Assembly: GCA_049975325.1 (NCBI GenBank) | Contig: JBNGDW010000023.1 | Coordinates: 1-19,831, forward strand | Direction: 5' to 3' | Length of the DNA: 19,831 bases | Origin: JBNGDW01 sp049975325 | Lineage (GTDB): Bacteria > Cloacimonadota > Cloacimonadia > JGIOTU-2 > JBNGDW01 | Shown here: piece after piece, positions 1 through 8,197 of the stretch | Layout of the letters: each line of letters starts with the position of its first letter | How positions within the stretch are numbered: the stretch's first letter is position 1 | The notes under the pieces: generated by a model | What the model was told of the DNA's origin: nothing | What the model saw: only the letters and a program-made list of their open reading frames with translations | Database searches by the model: none | Program-made: the position numbers and the translations under genes

Positions 1-446
1 ACAGATTAAAAGGCAACTCCTTAGTAGAGGTCTTTTTGGTTCATCCTGGGGGACCATTCTGGGCGAAAAAGGATCTGGGTGCATGGTCTATACCAAAAGG
101 AGAATTTACAGAAAAGGAAAGCCCGCTTGCAGCAGCCAAGCGGGAATTTAAAGAGGAGTTAGGCATTGAATTTACTGGCACGGTTATTCCGCTAACTCCT
201 ATAAAGCAAAAAAGTGGAAAGATTGTCTATGCTTGGGCATCTGAAGGCGATATCGATCCTGATGCGATCAAGAGCAACACCTTTGAAATGGAATGGCCAC
301 CGGGTTGCGGCAAAAAACAGGAATTTCCTGAAATTGATAAAGGCAAATGGATGGATATTTCAGAGGCAAGGCGCAAGATAATCCCCAGCCAATCGCCATT
401 GATAGATGAATTGGTAAGCACACTTGATCTAATCAAAAACAACTGA
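1..446 (+). CDS. NUDIX hydrolase, COG4119-like (5' end outside window)
   Basis: Predicted NTP/nucleotide-diphosphate pyrophosphohydrolase; the substrate is not predictable. The reading frame is open from position 3, and its first residues (RLKGNSLVEVFLVHPGG) already match the first strands of the family, so the gene starts left of the window. The TTG at 36 lies inside the domain and is not a convincing start. A complete Nudix box GX5EX7REUXEEXGU is present at 99-167 (G..E.. then REFKEELGI), so the metal-binding glutamates are intact. The preceding 'HPGGPFWAKKD..AWSIPKGE' pattern is typical of the COG4119 subgroup. It ends with TGA at 444-446 and converges on the minus-strand gene ending at 488. 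The 41 bases between them show no clear terminator hairpin. It is the only plus-strand gene in the window. The family call is secure; the biological role is unknown. Confidence 0.93.
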   Translation, partial: RLKGNSLVEVFLVHPGGPFWAKKDLGAWSIPKGEFTEKESPLAAAKREFKEELGIEFTGTVIPLTPIKQKSGKIVYAWASEGDIDPDAIKSNTFEMEWPPGCGKKQEFPEIDKGKWMDISEARRKIIPSQSPLIDELVSTLDLIKNN

Positions 447-487
447 AAGGGGATAGAAAAAGTGTAGATTTGTCCAGATGTATAATC

Positions 488-1807
488 CTAGAATCTTATA
501 TTACTCTCCAACGCAATAGCGGTTCCTTTTGTATGTATCGGTATAGGCGAGCCATAAGATCGGATACCCCATGAAAATTCAAAATTCCTTAGTTCCACCC
601 CTGAGCCGAATGAAAAATGAACCGGCTTTTCACCACCCAGTCCAATACCTGCTCGTATGGGAAGCCATGCAATAGGATAATATTCACAACCCAAAGAAAA
701 CTTGGGCTTAGAAGATGTGAGTGTACTGTTCTTAAATCCCTGAACATAATCTAAGTAAAGATTCAGATTCCTCATCACCTTGTATGAGCCGCCAAGATGC
801 AATTCAACAGGAATTTTTTGAGTAATACTGCCAATTGTATATGTGGTGTCAGTATCAATAATAAGGGAGTCTACTTCATCCATAAGATCTACTGTATTAA
901 ATGATGAATCACTGTAAACGCTTATTACATGCTCTTCACAGTTATCATCCCATTTTATACTAGCAAATAGATTTCTTATAGCTAGCCCTACATCTATATT
1001 TTCAGTTATATGAGAAAAGAAGCCGATATCTAGCCGCATTCCGCTACCAGCTATAACGGATAGTTCTTCTTCCTCTGTATTATAGCCTGCGGTTTGGATT
1101 TTAATGCTATTATCCAGTTGCATCCCATCGATAGAATTTATAAAGCTTGATTCCATATCCATAACTTTTGCATAGCCAATGCCGAGCATATAGCCCAGAT
1201 TTATTCCTCCATAGATTGGAGGGATATGGGGAGGCAACACATTCTCAAGGGGGAGCTTGTGGCCATAACCTATTTTAACCTCGCCGAATGCAACTACCTC
1301 TCCATCAGTGTCTGAAAAATTATACTCAGTAAATTCTATATCTTCAACAACAAATTCTAATAACCTTTTTGAAAGGCCGCTAGACATCCCAATTACTACC
1401 TGAGGTGTGAACCCAAAATGTCCGATAGAGAATGAAAATAGTGGGAGTTGAGTTCCTAAGCCGCTTTTAAATTGTAATTGGTCATCTGGAATTCGTTGAA
1501 GCAAATCTTTTTTATCATCATCGTCCAAATACTTCCCCATAAGACTGTTGTAGTAATCAGGTGAGAAAGAATTATTAGAAGCATCTATAGATACATGAAA
1601 AAGGTTAAATGAGAGGGGGTTATAATTTGCACCCAGATTGGCAGGGTTCCAATTTACAGCAGAGTAGCCAGAGGCTTTTGTTATAAACGCATCTCCCAAA
1701 GCAAGGCTTTTCGCTGTCCCTATGGTTGTAGCAGAAAGAATAATAGGCAAACCCACAACAATCCCTATAATACAAGACAAAAATCTCAATCGTATCTTCG
1801 ATTTCAT
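488..1807 (-). CDS. Outer-membrane beta-barrel protein, PorV/FadL/DUF5723-like
   Basis: A 439-residue exported protein. Residues 1-27 form a signal peptide (basic start, then a hydrophobic stretch ending ILSATT). Next comes the N-terminal pattern of PorV/UPF0164/FadL-like barrels, 'LGDAF...GYSAVNWNPANLG' (about 37-59). The rest alternates short amphipathic strands with turns, and the chain ends in aromatic Phe (SNIRF), like the C-terminal signal recognised by the BAM machinery. It starts 1 nt after the stop of the upstream lipoprotein gene, with a strong Shine-Dalgarno (GGGAGG, complement of about 1814-1819) inside that gene's end, so the two are surely co-transcribed and probably translationally coupled. 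The exact family is uncertain. The barrel assignment rests on signal peptide, NPA motif, strand pattern and terminal residue. A role as channel or anchor for the partner lipoprotein is inference. Confidence 0.75.
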   Translation of the reverse strand: MKSKIRLRFLSCIIGIVVGLPIILSATTIGTAKSLALGDAFITKASGYSAVNWNPANLGANYNPLSFNLFHVSIDASNNSFSPDYYNSLMGKYLDDDDKKDLLQRIPDDQLQFKSGLGTQLPLFSFSIGHFGFTPQVVIGMSSGLSKRLLEFVVEDIEFTEYNFSDTDGEVVAFGEVKIGYGHKLPLENVLPPHIPPIYGGINLGYMLGIGYAKVMDMESSFINSIDGMQLDNSIKIQTAGYNTEEEELSVIAGSGMRLDIGFFSHITENIDVGLAIRNLFASIKWDDNCEEHVISVYSDSSFNTVDLMDEVDSLIIDTDTTYTIGSITQKIPVELHLGGSYKVMRNLNLYLDYVQGFKNSTLTSSKPKFSLGCEYYPIAWLPIRAGIGLGGEKPVHFSFGSGVELRNFEFSWGIRSYGSPIPIHTKGTAIALESNIRF

Positions 1808-1808
1808 T

Positions 1809-3854
1809 TTAATCCTCCCATAATGATTCTGAAATATGGCCCTCTACAGTAAGATAGCCATGTAAACGAATATTATCACTTGCCCGCAGGATAACAGTCT
1901 CTCCATCGCTTCCTTGTACAGCAAGTTCTACACCAATATAGACATCCGGGTTAGTAAACACCTCTATCGCATCTCTTCCTAATTCTATAACAAGTTCATT
2001 CATAGATGCCTCCTGTTCAGGTTCGGGACGGGTTACTATCAGGGAGTCTACACAGTAATCAGGGCTATCATATACAGAATCCTCTTCTGTGGCAAAAAAC
2101 ACATCTATTTGCAAACCAAAGGGGAACGAATTTTCTGCGATTAAATTGAGGGTCACCTCATTAAGATGATCTCCAATGGTCTCACGAGTATCTTCATCCA
2201 TTTCAACATGTTCAACAGAATCCGGTCGTATCCCTTCTTTATCATTGATAATAAATTCAAAAGGTGTCCGTAAGGTAAAAGAGCTTGATATAGAATCCTC
2301 ACTGGTTATCGAGACAATATCCCCTCCATCAATAATCACATAAAGGCTATCACCTACGATGCGTTGAGGGATGATATTAATTAGCTCACTTACACCCTCA
2401 TCAATAATAATCTCGGTAATATCAGAAGGCTGAATAGATTCATTTTCAATATTAACCTCTGCATTCTCACCCGTATCATCATTATATCCTTTCAGCCGTC
2501 CGTATAGTCGACCTCCAATATCAATATCATTATTTATAGTAATGACGAGTTCTACATTTTGAAAATCAAGCATATGTTCTATATTTTCAGGGAGGTCTTC
2601 AATATCTAATTCTTTTTCAATTTCTTCTAACTCGATTTTTTTATCACGGATTATCCCTGTGATTTCTTCAAACCGAACTTCACCAAGCGAAATATTTAAT
2701 GAGACATAATCTGTCGCGTATATTTCTACAAAGTTATCAGTCGATTCAGTATTTATTGCATATTGAAAATGAAGGGAATCGAGGATGTTGTCTGTACCAC
2801 TCCTAATTTCAAAGCCCGAAAAATCCAATAAGGTGTCAGTAATAGAAGCGGCGGGAATATCAATTTCAAACTGATAAGGTTCATCTGAAGTATCAAGGAG
2901 TTCCTTAAAAGAAATCGATATATTGCCAGCAATGGGCAATCTATTTTCAAGATGGATAGCACAAACACAACTATCAATCACAGCACTTTGCAATTGGACC
3001 TCACTAGCTTGATCTATAATAGAAATCGCTTCGGTTGATCTTTCATATTGTTCTGATAATTTCGCTTTGCCTTCTATGATAGTTATTTCCCCTGTTCCAA
3101 ACTCTACAATTACTGAATCTTGATGCAATATATCAATCGGTTCACCTTCTGTTCCATCCGAAGTAATCTTAGCATTCAGAAAGTTTTCTCTATAGATTTT
3201 CTTTCCGGCAAGGTCTATTTCAAAACTTCTCGACTCTCTTGGACTTATCGGAGAGTCAATAAGCAGGTCTAATATCAGATTATCTGTAGTTATACTCTGC
3301 CCATAAATTTCTATTTTTGTCTGATGGGTGGGATCTGAATCTGATGAACCTATCGGCAAGTCTGTTTTGTTAAAAATGGTTACAAAACCATAGCCTGAGT
3401 CTATTATTACATACTCAATATTATCATTTTCAAAGACACTAAAATCCGCCTCTACCCAAGGAAGATTATATAAAGGGGGAATTGGTTGGCTATTGATTTC
3501 GTCAGTTACTCCCATAGCATCCAGCATTTTTATTCCTGCCTTTGACTCTCCTGTCTCCTCCACTCTTATTGTATCTAGTTTTTCTTCATAGAATTGTGGC
3601 TCGGCTTCAATCTTTAGTTCATCTCCTATCTTCTGGGTTTCTATATCTTCTGTAATCGAGAACTGCATAGAGTCATTGCTTACAGCAATGATATAATCAT
3701 CTGTAGTATCAGCAATATCAGATGCATAATATCGTTCATCCATAAGGGCTAAAGAGATTTTCTTATCAAATTCTGGTGCTTCAAAATCTTTGATTGTGCA
3801 GGAACTTAAAAGAAGCACTACTGCTAAAAAGGCTATTAAATAGACCCTTTTCAT
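1809..3854 (-). CDS. Large acidic lipoprotein of unknown function with repeated beta motif
   Basis: I do not recognise a named family. The 681-residue product begins with a lipoprotein signal (hydrophobic core, lipobox LSSC, lipidated Cys19). The mature chain is strongly acidic and rich in predicted beta strand. A loose motif, strand + N-x(1-3)-[LI/F]P/D-[IF] + strand, recurs about every 140 residues: FNKTDLPIG near 161, LENRLPIAG near 302, INNDIDIGG near 440, AENSFPFGL near 573. This suggests tandem beta-sandwich domains, possibly LEA/WHy- or Ig-like. A charged helix (IRDKKIELEEIEKELDIEDLP, about 402-422) lies between the second and third units. C296 and C298 (CVC) and C601 are the only mature cysteines besides the lipidated one. 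Start: ATG with AAGGAG about 7 nt upstream. It is the first gene of a two-gene unit with the downstream barrel. A surface or periplasmic partner of that barrel is plausible but inferred. Confidence 0.8.
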   Translation of the reverse strand: MKRVYLIAFLAVVLLLSSCTIKDFEAPEFDKKISLALMDERYYASDIADTTDDYIIAVSNDSMQFSITEDIETQKIGDELKIEAEPQFYEEKLDTIRVEETGESKAGIKMLDAMGVTDEINSQPIPPLYNLPWVEADFSVFENDNIEYVIIDSGYGFVTIFNKTDLPIGSSDSDPTHQTKIEIYGQSITTDNLILDLLIDSPISPRESRSFEIDLAGKKIYRENFLNAKITSDGTEGEPIDILHQDSVIVEFGTGEITIIEGKAKLSEQYERSTEAISIIDQASEVQLQSAVIDSCVCAIHLENRLPIAGNISISFKELLDTSDEPYQFEIDIPAASITDTLLDFSGFEIRSGTDNILDSLHFQYAINTESTDNFVEIYATDYVSLNISLGEVRFEEITGIIRDKKIELEEIEKELDIEDLPENIEHMLDFQNVELVITINNDIDIGGRLYGRLKGYNDDTGENAEVNIENESIQPSDITEIIIDEGVSELINIIPQRIVGDSLYVIIDGGDIVSITSEDSISSSFTLRTPFEFIINDKEGIRPDSVEHVEMDEDTRETIGDHLNEVTLNLIAENSFPFGLQIDVFFATEEDSVYDSPDYCVDSLIVTRPEPEQEASMNELVIELGRDAIEVFTNPDVYIGVELAVQGSDGETVILRASDNIRLHGYLTVEGHISESLWED

Positions 3855-3895
3855 AATATAACTCCTTGTTTTTCTTTATTTAAATCTCTAAACAT

Positions 3896-3925
3896 TTATT
3901 TGAGACTTTACAAAAATTTTGTCAA
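3896..3925 (-). promoter_or_regulatory. Probable promoter of the lipoprotein/barrel pair
   Basis: On the minus strand a perfect TTGACA (complement of 3920-3925) is followed after 18 nt by AAATAA (complement of 3896-3901), about 40 nt ahead of the ATG at 3854. The -35 is consensus and the -10 is weak. A-tract DNA lies directly upstream and could act as an UP element. In AT-rich DNA such matches also arise by chance. Confidence 0.4.
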
Positions 3926-3986
3926 TATTTTTGTGAAAAGTTAGCCTGAATAGTTTCCCAAAAATTTTTTGTTTTTCAAAAATTTT
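3911..3986. repeat. Three copies of CAAAAATTTT with AT-only inverted repeats
   Basis: CAAAAATTTT occurs at 3911-3920, 3959-3968 and 3977-3986. The copies also form inverted repeats: CAAAAAT/ATTTTTG at 3911-3917 and 3927-3933, and a perfect 9-bp AAAATTTTT/AAAAATTTT at 3961-3969 and 3978-3986. The stems contain almost no G or C and are not followed by a clean U tract for minus transcription, so they are poor terminators. They may be bent A-tract DNA upstream of the -35 at 3920-3925, or a weak end signal for the tRNA transcript. Confidence 0.5.
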
Positions 3987-3988
3987 GA

Positions 3989-4065
3989 TGGTGGGCGTAT
4001 CTGGATTCGAACCAGAGACCTCTGCGATGTGAACGCAGCGCTCTAACCCGCTGAGCTATACGCCC
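3989..4065 (-). tRNA. tRNA-Val (anticodon CAC), CCA encoded
   Basis: The minus strand folds into a full cloverleaf. The acceptor stem is GGGCGTA/TACGCCC (complement of 4059-4065 and 3993-3999). The D stem is GCTC/GAGC, the anticodon stem CTGCG/CGCAG with loop TTCACAT, and the T arm TCTGG-TTCGAAT-CCAGA. The discriminator is A (3992), followed by an encoded CCA (complement of 3989-3991). The loop places CAC at positions 34-36, reading GUG valine codons. Without CCA the gene spans 3992-4065. Confidence 0.97.
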
Positions 4066-4120
4066 CTATCTATTGTGTAACTAGACAGTAAGCTTAATGC
4101 TTAATCCGTTCTTAGATTTA

Positions 4121-4149
4121 ATTATAAAGAAGTCATCCTGGTTTTTCAA
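4121..4149 (-). promoter_or_regulatory. Sigma70-type promoter of tRNA-Val
   Basis: Minus strand TTGAAA (complement of 4144-4149), a 17-nt spacer, then a perfect TATAAT (complement of 4121-4126). It lies immediately after the ppdK stop and about 55 nt before the tRNA 5' end. It is the best -10 match noted in the window. No GC-rich terminator separates ppdK from it, so ppdK transcripts may also run into the tRNA. Confidence 0.7.
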
Positions 4150-4150
4150 G

Positions 4151-6871
4151 TCAAGATTTATGTTTGATTACGGACTGAGCAGCCGCGAGCCTTGCAACAG
4201 GCACTCTATAGGGTGAACAGCTTACATAGTCAAGTCCAACCTCATGACAAAATTCAATTGAATGCGGTTCGCCACCATGTTCACCGCAAATGCCCAAGAC
4301 AATATTAGGATTTGCTTCTCTGCCTTTCTCAACTGCCATTCGTACAAATTGTCCAACACCCTCAGTATCTAAAACCTGAAAAGGGTCGTGCTCATAAATT
4401 CCCAATTTGACATATTCATTAAGAAATTTCCCTGCATCATCCCGGGAAAATCCACATCCCATCTGGGTCAAGTCATTTGTTCCAAAAGAGAAGAATTCTG
4501 CTCGCTCTGCAATCTGGTCAGCCACTACACATGCCCGAGGCACCTCTATCATAGTACCGACTTTATAATGAAGCTCTACTTTGTTTTCTTTTATAATCCT
4601 ATCAGCGATTTCTCGCGTCCTCTCCTCAATTATAGTAAATTCTTTTACATGGCCCACAAGTGGAATCATAATTTCAGGTTTAACATCAATTCCTTTTTTC
4701 TTGAGGGCACAAGAGGCTTCTATTATAGCTGCTACCTGCATTTCATATACATCTGGGAATGTTATACCGAGGCGGCATCCACGATGACCAAGCATAGGAT
4801 TAAACTCTTTGAGTTGCTTGATCTGAGCGTATATAGCCTGAGGGTCTTTATCAAATTTTTGTGCAAGGCTATTTATCTCATCTTCGTCTTTTTCGTCTGG
4901 AAGGAATTCATGAAGGGGGGGATCAAGCAGTCTGATAGTTACAGGATAGCCTTGCATAGCCTCGAGGATACCCACAAAATCTGCCACCTGCATTTTTTTA
5001 AGTTCAGCAAGTGGTTTTTTCCTCCCTTCCGGATTTTCTGCTAGGATCATCCCTCTCATATAATCGATTCTATCACCAGCGAAAAACATGTGTTCAGTAC
5101 GGCACAGGCCGATTCCAACTGCGCCAAAATCCCGAGCCGTTTTTGCATCAGCCGGAGTATCCGCATTTGCGTGCACATGTAACCGAGTAACTTCCTGAGC
5201 CCATGACATCAATTCTCCAAATTCCCCTGCTAATTCAGGAGGGATAGTCTTAATCTTTCCTTCGATTACTTCACCGGTGCTTCCGTCTATTGAGATATAA
5301 TCACCTTCTTTAATAACCTGGTTTTTAACAGTAAATCGACGATTTTTATAATCAATATTAAGCTCTCCGCATCCTGCAACGCAACATTTTCCCATGCCAC
5401 GGGCAACAACAGCAGCATGCGAAGTCATACCCCCATGCGCGGTCAGAATCCCTTCCGCAGCATTCATGCCAGCAATATCTTCTGGAGAAGTCTCCATACG
5501 GACTAAAATAACTGGTTCATTCCTTTCTTTCCATGTTACTGCATCAGCCGCAAAAAATACCACTCTGCCCACTGCAGCCCCTGGTGAGGCAGGAAGTCCT
5601 AGTGCAAGAAGTCGTCCTTCGCTGATTGCCTTTTGTTTGTCATCAGGACTAAACATTGGATGAAGCAATTGGTCTACCTGGGAAGTATCTACGCGAAGTA
5701 ATGCTAATTCCTTAGAAATCATGCCCTCCTTGACCATATCAACTGCTATTTTTACTGCTGCTTTGGCTGTGCGTTTACCCGTACGAGTCTGAAGAATATA
5801 AAGTTTCCCTTTTTGAATTGTAAATTCAATATCCTGCATATCCTTGTAATGATGTTCAAGCTTTTGCTGGATCGTATATAGTTCGTTATAAACCTCAGGC
5901 ATTACTTCTTCTAAGGAAGGGAACTTCTTTTTTCGCTCTTCTTCAGGTATACCATTATCCTGTGCCCATTTTACTGATGCTGATTTGTTAATTTGTTGAG
6001 GGGTTCTAATGCCTGCAACTACATCCTCTCCCTGGGCATTTATAAGGAATTCTCCAAAGAATTTTTTCTCGCCAGTGGCAGGGTCCCTGGTAAACGCAAC
6101 ACCTGTAGCACAATCATTACCCATATTACCGAATACCATCGCTTGAACATTAACGGCTGTACCGAGTAGCCCTGTAATATGGTGTATTTCACGATACTTG
6201 ACCGCTCGTGGGGTATTCCAAGATTTAAACACAGCTTCGATAGCGAGCCATAACTGTTTTTTCGGATCTTGTGGGAAGGGCTCACCAACCTCTTCCTCGT
6301 AAATATCTTTGAACTTTTCAGTAAGAGATTGCAGGTCATCTGCAGTTAATTCTATATCCAGAGATATATTTCGTTCACTTTTTATCCTTGTAATCTCATC
6401 TTCAAATCTTTCAGCGCTTACTCCAAAAACCACATTACCGAACATCTGGATTAGACGGCGATATGCATCCCATACAAAACGAGAGTTTTGCGTAAGTTTT
6501 ATAAGTCCTTGTGCAACTTCATCGTTAATTCCCAGATTCAAGATGGTGTCCATCATTCCAGGCATTGAGATTGCAGCACCTGACCGCACTGATAAAAGAA
6601 GGGGATGAGTGGGATCGCCAAAATTGCTTTTCATAGCCTCTGCAAGACGCCGAAGATTATCCTCAACCTCGGACTCCAGTACTTCTGGATATTTTTGTCC
6701 GTGTTGATTATAATATTGGCAGACTTCAGCAGATATTGTAAAACCCGAAGGGACAGGAATGCCTATTCTTACCATTTCGGCAAGATTTGCTCCTTTCCCG
6801 CCGAGAATATCTTTCATTTCCTTATTTCCATCCGCATGTCCAGCACCAAAGAAATATACATATTTCTTCAT
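4151..6871 (-). CDS. ppdK: Pyruvate, phosphate dikinase
   Basis: Cytosolic enzyme interconverting pyruvate + ATP + Pi and phosphoenolpyruvate + AMP + PPi. It works in gluconeogenesis or PPi-dependent glycolysis. The 906 residues match the full-length family. The N-terminal nucleotide-binding domain opens with GGKGANLAEM (24-33) and has LSVRSGAAISMPGMMDT (93-109). The central phosphohistidine domain carries GGMTSHAAVVARG with catalytic His485. The C-terminal PEP/pyruvate barrel shows LCRTEHMF (Arg591), RLLDPPLHEFLP (from 647), the metal ligand Glu776 in TMIEVPRA, SFGTNDLTQ (795-803) and the acid/base Cys862 in GICGEHGG. No key residue is missing. The ATG has a good Shine-Dalgarno (GAGGAG about 7 nt upstream) and overlaps the recovered nadD stop as ATGA. 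It is the last protein gene of the ten-gene run. Phosphohistidine-swivelling relatives (PEP synthase, enzyme I) are excluded by length and by the N-terminal domain. Confidence 0.98.
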   Translation of the reverse strand: MKKYVYFFGAGHADGNKEMKDILGGKGANLAEMVRIGIPVPSGFTISAEVCQYYNQHGQKYPEVLESEVEDNLRRLAEAMKSNFGDPTHPLLLSVRSGAAISMPGMMDTILNLGINDEVAQGLIKLTQNSRFVWDAYRRLIQMFGNVVFGVSAERFEDEITRIKSERNISLDIELTADDLQSLTEKFKDIYEEEVGEPFPQDPKKQLWLAIEAVFKSWNTPRAVKYREIHHITGLLGTAVNVQAMVFGNMGNDCATGVAFTRDPATGEKKFFGEFLINAQGEDVVAGIRTPQQINKSASVKWAQDNGIPEEERKKKFPSLEEVMPEVYNELYTIQQKLEHHYKDMQDIEFTIQKGKLYILQTRTGKRTAKAAVKIAVDMVKEGMISKELALLRVDTSQVDQLLHPMFSPDDKQKAISEGRLLALGLPASPGAAVGRVVFFAADAVTWKERNEPVILVRMETSPEDIAGMNAAEGILTAHGGMTSHAAVVARGMGKCCVAGCGELNIDYKNRRFTVKNQVIKEGDYISIDGSTGEVIEGKIKTIPPELAGEFGELMSWAQEVTRLHVHANADTPADAKTARDFGAVGIGLCRTEHMFFAGDRIDYMRGMILAENPEGRKKPLAELKKMQVADFVGILEAMQGYPVTIRLLDPPLHEFLPDEKDEDEINSLAQKFDKDPQAIYAQIKQLKEFNPMLGHRGCRLGITFPDVYEMQVAAIIEASCALKKKGIDVKPEIMIPLVGHVKEFTIIEERTREIADRIIKENKVELHYKVGTMIEVPRACVVADQIAERAEFFSFGTNDLTQMGCGFSRDDAGKFLNEYVKLGIYEHDPFQVLDTEGVGQFVRMAVEKGREANPNIVLGICGEHGGEPHSIEFCHEVGLDYVSCSPYRVPVARLAAAQSVIKHKS

Positions 6872-7450
6872 TTGTTCTCCTCTTCTGTCTGATTTAGATA
6901 TAATTTATTCTTCTTTATATAATCTGCAATAANNNNNNNNNNCCCCTAATCTGAGTTTCTGCCTAATATCCCTTGAGGCAATATCGATTGCAGGAGAATC
7001 TATAAATAGAATCTTGTCTTTGTATTCGATATTATCCAGCCCTTGAAAGTCTCCTGGGCGTCGAAGCACCACAAAAGTAGCATAATCGAAGAGGCTTTGG
7101 TAGTTGTGCCATGTTTTTATCTTTTTTACATTATCCTGCCCAATTATAAAAAAAATCGAGGCTGTTGGATAAATTTTTTTAAGCCTTTTCAATGTATCGA
7201 TGGTATAAGAATATTTCTTTCTGGAAGGCTTCTCCAATTCTGCAAGGGCAAAATCATGATAATCTTTAAGTGCCAATGCAAGCATTTTGAGCCTGTGTTG
7301 ATATGAGGCAACGGGTTTTTTGTGGGGAGGATTACCCGTGGGAACAAAAAGCACTCTATCGAGTTTGAGCCTATCTTTACAGAATTCAGCAATTTTTAAA
7401 TGCCCATAATGGACAGGATCAAATGCCCCTCCAAGAACTCCTATTTTCAT
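6868..7450 (-). CDS. nadD: Nicotinate-nucleotide adenylyltransferase, interrupted by assembly gap
   Basis: Adenylates nicotinate mononucleotide to deamido-NAD in NAD biosynthesis. The N-terminus has GGAFDPVHYGH (7-17), the nucleotidyltransferase HxGH-type motif, then VPTGNPPHKK. Near the C-terminus IASRDIRQKL stands for the family's ISSTxIR. Ten Ns at 6933-6942 interrupt the gene. Read straight through, the frame stops at 6905 with an un-NadD-like end. In the next frame after the gap the sequence reads IADYIKKNKLY..., which is the expected NadD C-terminus, and runs to a TGA at 6868-6870 overlapping the ppdK ATG by 4 nt. I therefore place the end at 6868. The true gap length should be a multiple of three; by comparison with relatives roughly 27-30 nt is likely. 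The start overlaps the upstream TGA (ATGA at 7447-7450), indicating coupled translation. Family call secure; 3' end inferred. Confidence 0.9.
6933..6942. other. Assembly gap (10 Ns) inside nadD
   Basis: Ten consecutive Ns. Frame analysis of the flanks says the real length is not 10, because a multiple of three is needed to join the two halves of nadD. This is probably a placeholder from scaffolding. Confidence 0.95.
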
Positions 7451-8193
7451 TGAAGGTCAGCCAATAGGTTCTCTAAAATTTCATTATATCTGTCTTGAGG
7501 ATATTTTTGTTGGAATCTTTCCTGGACCTTAAGCAATGCCTCTTTATTGCCTCTCTTATAGTAAATCTTAGCAGCCAGTATCAATGCCTTTTTATCAATC
7601 TCCCCATTTATATTCTCACTGATTATCTCTTCCAGATACATTAGTGCGGCATTATTATATCCGAGTATATAATAAATGCGGGCGTTTTCATACTTTTTTG
7701 CAAGTAACTTGGTTTGACAGTCAAATAGAATTTGTTCAGCTTCTGCCAGCTTGGGAGAGTTCGGGTATTGTGAGATAAAATATTCCAGTTGCTCAATTGC
7801 TCTCAAGGTTTCTGTTTGATCATAATGATAGGGCAACGAGAGCTCATACCAACATGTACCAATCATAAATGTTGCATCCTCTGCATATTCTGAGGTGGGA
7901 AAGCGACGAAGTAATTGTTCATATTCTATGATAGCATCTTCATACACTTTCTGGTAGTAGTAACAGTTTGCAAGTTGATATTGCGCTCGTTTTACCAGAG
8001 TGTCACCTTTGCTTTCAAATACAATTCTCTCATAGATTGGCCGCGCTTCTCTGTATTTGCCCTGGCTCATCAGCTCCTCTGCCACCTTTAAGCGTTGAGA
8101 AGATGAAAGTTCATCAATAGCTATATTGTGAGCACAAGATATTATACCCAGTGTAATGATAATAGAGATAAATATAATTAACTTTTTCGCCAT
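7447..8193 (-). CDS. BamD-like TPR lipoprotein (outer-membrane assembly)
   Basis: Probable outer-membrane lipoprotein with tetratricopeptide repeats, like BamD of the beta-barrel assembly machinery. From the ATG at 8193 the protein has a classical lipoprotein signal (MAKKLIIFIS..., lipobox GIISC, lipidated Cys20). The longer frame from 8226 would add 11 polar residues ahead of it, so I prefer 8193. TPR-type helix pairs follow: LMSQGKYREARPIYERI, then AQYQLANCYYYQKVYEDAIIEYEQLLRRFP, then FMIGTCWYEL with YFISQYPNSPKLAEAEQI, the usual BamD spacing. The start is 4 nt after the upstream CpoB-like stop, and the TGA overlaps the nadD ATG (ATGA). No strong Shine-Dalgarno precedes either candidate start, which fits coupled translation. 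It could be another YfiO/CpoB-class TPR lipoprotein rather than the true BamD. Confidence 0.75.
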   Translation of the reverse strand: MAKKLIIFISIIITLGIISCAHNIAIDELSSSQRLKVAEELMSQGKYREARPIYERIVFESKGDTLVKRAQYQLANCYYYQKVYEDAIIEYEQLLRRFPTSEYAEDATFMIGTCWYELSLPYHYDQTETLRAIEQLEYFISQYPNSPKLAEAEQILFDCQTKLLAKKYENARIYYILGYNNAALMYLEEIISENINGEIDKKALILAAKIYYKRGNKEALLKVQERFQQKYPQDRYNEILENLLADLQ

Positions 8194-8197
8194 GAGG

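Noticed and set aside
36..38. TTG as start of the NUDIX gene
   Set aside because: The frame is open to the window edge and the upstream residues match the domain's first strands, so the gene is truncated by the window.
447..487. Bidirectional terminator between the convergent NUDIX and barrel genes
   Set aside because: No inverted repeat with a flanking T or A run is visible in these 41 bases.
4089..4103. TAAGC...GCTTA hairpin after ppdK as its terminator
   Set aside because: Stem of only 5 bp, no U tract, and located inside the predicted tRNA leader.
4388..5044. 218-codon open frame on the plus strand
   Set aside because: Lies wholly antisense within ppdK, shows no domain or motif and has a poor start context; a shadow frame.
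6905..6932. nadD stop at 6905 reading straight through the Ns
   Set aside because: The gap length is a placeholder. The other frame after the gap encodes a recognisable NadD C-terminus and a coupled stop.
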